NCBI GenBank assembly: GCA_022592435.1
Contig: JABYQS010000036.1
Span: 1-64,000 of the forward strand
Reading direction: 5' to 3'
Source of the DNA: Cerioporus squamosus
Taxonomy: Eukaryota > Basidiomycota > Agaricomycetes > Polyporales > Polyporaceae
Length of the DNA: 64,000 nt
Shown: piece after piece, positions 61,180 through 64,000 of the stretch
How positions within the stretch are numbered: the stretch's first letter is position 1
Layout: each line of letters opens with the position of its first letter
Made by a program: the position numbers and the translations under genes
The notes under the pieces: generated by a model
Told to the model about the DNA's origin: nothing
Database searches by the model: none
What the model saw: the letters and a program-made list of their open reading frames with translations, nothing else

Positions 61180-61229
61180 AGTTGAGATCACGAGCCTTTG
61201 GTTCTGTCGGAATGCGAATTGCAGCCGTC

Positions 61230-61335
61230 CTCGAGTATAAGAACCCTGCCAGCCCGAGGTCGAGCTCCCCCGAGTCGCGCGTCCTCTCTGCCTGTCTCAT
61301 CCTCCCCCTTCTTCCCCCTCCCTTACCCTCTAATA
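61230..61335 (+). promoter_or_regulatory. Core promoter of gene B (TATA-like plus C/T-rich tract)
   Basis: GTATAAGAACC at about 61236 is followed 60-90 bases later by a nearly pure C/T stretch (about 61297-61333). This is the usual TATA then pyrimidine-rich initiation region of strongly expressed fungal genes, and gives gene B a start and direction. Confidence 0.45.
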
Positions 61336-61572
61336 CGTCTGGCAGCTATAGCAGCACTGTTACTTACTCATAGTTACTCGGACTACCGTACTTGAGCATC
61401 CGAGTCCCTTCTACTACTTATATCTTCTATACCGTCCGAGTCCTTTCTCCATTGTGCTCGCTTCTACCTCACACCTCCAACATACCACTGCGGTTGCTAC
61501 TCCTCTCCGATACATTCATCTATGCCCTCTGTCTGTTGACAACACGCCCTTCACCGTCACTCGACTTCAGTT

Positions 61573-63125
61573 ATGCTGTCGAGCTCATACACTCGAGTTT
61601 GGGGTACTGGTGACGATCCATCACCTCGCAGGTTCTCATCCGGACGTATGCATGGCTACTCGCGATAGCAGGTACGTCCCATTTCTCACTCGCCTGTGAC
61701 CACTTGCACTAATCCTTATCTCGTTCACAGGTATACTACTGGACGCCCGTCATGTGGGGCACACCAACCTCTCACTATACCCTAGCCCGAGCAGTAGTGA
61801 GTACTTCGTACTCTTGTCCTTGTCGTACCCTGTCGCTTATTCTGTCCGCTTCGCAGGTACTCGTCCGACGAGGCGGCCTTGTACACAGGATGTGCCTCGT
61901 ACGTACTGACTACATGCTCGCAGACTCGTTCGCCACCGCATGGCTCTGCCTTACAGGTACATACTTATTTGCGCATCCACGCGCCGCCACCTTCCATGCT
62001 GATTCGGATGTCTCTCTGTCAGATGGTCTTATACCGCCGCAAGCACAACAGGGTTCGTCATGCTCTCGGACAGACATGCAAGGCAAGTGTTTCGCTTCAG
62101 TCTTCTGCTTAGGAACCATGCTAACACATACGGATACTTCAGTTGCAGATGATCCCGAGTCGGGCACCGGATATCTGTCCGCCACGAGAATCACTACTGC
62201 ACAGGTACCGTCTCGACGGTTCTTCGACGAGTTGACGACTGAGACTCCATCTCTCTGACTTGCTAGTCTTCGTATCTAGTCTTCCATTCATACCTCACCT
62301 GGGTCTTCACTTCCAGGTCAAGTCGAACACGTGCTGTTCCTCATGAGGGTACGTACATTCGTTGTACTAACATCTACTTCCTACTGATAATCTCCCAGAA
62401 CTTCAAGACCACATATCTCGCCGCTATACGGTCTCGGGACTAGGCTGAGCTTCCCCGACTAACAGACTCTCGAAACTGAGAGCCTAGCTCAACCGCGGAC
62501 CACAGCAGGTACGAGTTCTCATACAGGCTTGTGTTGTCGACCAATACTCACACATCTAACCATGTAGAACTTGCAGGGTTGCGTGAGCACTTCAGCACTT
62601 CATTGAAGCCCTGCTAACATGCCCGCACTTTCCACAGTTTCGAGGCTCATACACGTCACTGACCAGGACAGCGAGTTTCGGGAATGCCGGGCAGCTGCAG
62701 TTCACGGTGAGTTCCGATTGGCAGGCTTGCGGATTCTTGAATGAGTACTTACTACGTGGTCTCGTCCTTAGTTTGAGCTCGCGAACTCGCACAAAGCCGG
62801 CGCACAACGCGGCTCAGGGCTGCTTGGTATGTATGTCGAGCCAGCTCGCATGAAGTGCGGCCAAACTGACCGACACTCTGTATTCCAGCAGAATATTCAC
62901 ACCATGCGCTCCGCTCGAAGCGCAGTACCTTCCCTAGTAAGTCGCACTTTGATTCGTCCCTCGTAGTGGCTTCGTGCACGGTAAGTAGTACTGTAGCCAT
63001 CACAGAATGAACATTGAATAGTACAAGCTGGAATCCCATCTACGAGCCGATTTCCGCGCTCAGGAGCAACTCGCGACTCGTGGGCACGAAGATCTCACCA
63101 CCGAATGACAAGTCAGCGAACTTGA
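61573..63125 (+). CDS. Unrecognised intron-dense gene B
   Basis: A chain of short exons separated by intron-like units with GTACGT/GTGAGT/GTATGT/GTAAGT donors, CTAAC/CTAAT/CTGAT branch sites and CAG/TAG acceptors. Best supported exons are 62638-62706, 62772-62826, 62889-62936 and 63022 to a stop at 63106 or 63123. Two phase-consistent readings exist: one ends YKLESHLRADFRAQEQLATR then GHEDLTTE, the other begins FRGSYTSLTRTASFGNAGQL. Upstream exons are suggested by VYYWTPVMWGTPTSHYTLAR and LVRRGGLVHRMCLVRTDYML around 61740-61965. A candidate start is ATG at 61573 (MLSSSYTRVWGTGDDPSPRR). I recognise no domain. A multi-exon non-coding RNA cannot be excluded because the frame is ambiguous. Confidence 0.35.
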
Positions 63126-64000
63126 AGGTAAGCCTCAGGCTGTCTTCGTCATCCCGTCCGTTGCACACAATGTAGGCTCACACTAATTGTTATAGAACGC
63201 TACGACAGCGCACCCGTACCCGGGGGTAAACCTCCCTGGATAAATCAAAGTACTGTGCCACTACTGACCGCGAACACCTGCATTCAACAGCGCGGTCTAC
63301 CTAGTACCGGGAGGCCGCGTGCCTCCCGTTACCTCACTCGACAACTCTCCGCGACCCGCCGAATCCTGCAAGAACGCCGCCCAACCCGCGCAAGCTCTTC
63401 TCCCAATGGACGACCGCTGCGGTGACCGACCGGTCGCACTCCGGCACACGCAAGGATCATCCGGTAGAACAAGATATATTGCCCTAACTAACCTACTAGC
63501 TACACCGGGGTAAGCCCTACGTATGGTACAGTACCAGTAAGAAACCGCCGCCAGTGCGGCAGTGTCTTTCCGGCACAGAGCAGCGCGTCGGCCCCGGCGC
63601 GCCCTCGAGACCTCTCTGAGTCTCTCCTCTCCTCTGCCCGTGCGCGCAGAACGGCCGATGCTGCGTCCTAGGGACCAGAGGTCCGGTGCACACCGTCTTC
63701 CGGCGGTGCGCCCCGTGTCTGTGTGTCCGGCGTCAGTCCGAGCCTCGTCGTTTGGCCCTCGTACGTGCATGTCCTTCTCGCGCTGCTGGCCCTTGTGTGG
63801 GGTGCTGTGCACCGAGAGAGCCGGCAAGCCAGGGCGTTGACGATGCCTCGCCCGAGCTCTGCGCGTCCGGGCTGCGGGTGTTCACGCCGTGAGTAAACCG
63901 TGGCGTCCAGTATGTCCTACAGGGTAGTCGGGGTAGTGCCGAGGCTCTGATACAGAGCTCTGGCGGTGGGACCGCTGTCATCGTGCGCTGCGCTCGATCT
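63126..64000. other. No gene recognised
   Basis: C/G-rich to the window edge with open frames on both strands but no domain. It may be a 3' region of gene B and the start of a locus continuing to the right. Confidence 0.4.

Overview
The window is nuclear DNA of a filamentous basidiomycete, most likely an Agaricomycete and possibly a polypore. The evidence is GC-rich coding DNA, genes split by many 50-65 bp GT-AG introns with CTNA(C/T)-type branch sites, C/T-rich promoters, and families typical of that group (F-box/LRR proteins, a HET-domain gene, a DUF6534 seven-helix receptor-like protein, a Ser/Thr-rich secreted protein). The exact species is not determined. Coordinates of multi-exon genes run from start codon to stop codon and include introns.

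Layout. 1-3.8 kb is gene-poor and holds a 433-bp MITE with 26-bp terminal inverted repeats and TA flanks. 3.8-30.2 kb is a dense housekeeping block on both strands: a linker-histone-like H15 protein, a RidA/YjgF deaminase, a secreted Ser/Thr-rich protein, a mitochondrial coiled-coil membrane protein, the RNase P/MRP subunit POP1, Borealin, a TMA23-like G-patch protein, a DUF427 protein, a mitochondrial NAD+/pyrimidine-type carrier, a VWA-domain protein, the mitochondrial Rho GTPase GEM1/Miro, an F-box protein and the sterol enzyme ERG26. 30.9-38.7 kb is accessory: a broken HET gene, an F-box/LRR gene, and a helical-bundle plus EF-hand protein of a fungal family that may act in signalling or cell death. 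38.7-48.5 kb is sparse: a single-pass membrane glycoprotein, a DUF952 protein, and an uncharacterised multi-exon gene with a 78-bp in-frame duplication. 49-55.8 kb carries an extracellular EEP-family nuclease, the eIF2 assembly factor CDC123, and the DUF6534 gene, which is cut into microexons and carries a 674-bp intron with palindromes. 56-63 kb holds two divergently arranged, intron-dense genes (A on the minus strand, B on the plus strand) that I do not recognise; these are the best candidates for something undescribed.

A recurring oddity is that several otherwise intact genes need a single-base shift to read through (Borealin start, DUF427 start, F-box 26.6-28.4 kb, DUF952, the 46-48 kb gene), and the HET gene needs three. 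Several sit in short homopolymers, so assembly indels must be excluded before calling pseudogenes. I saw no tRNA, rRNA or CRISPR.
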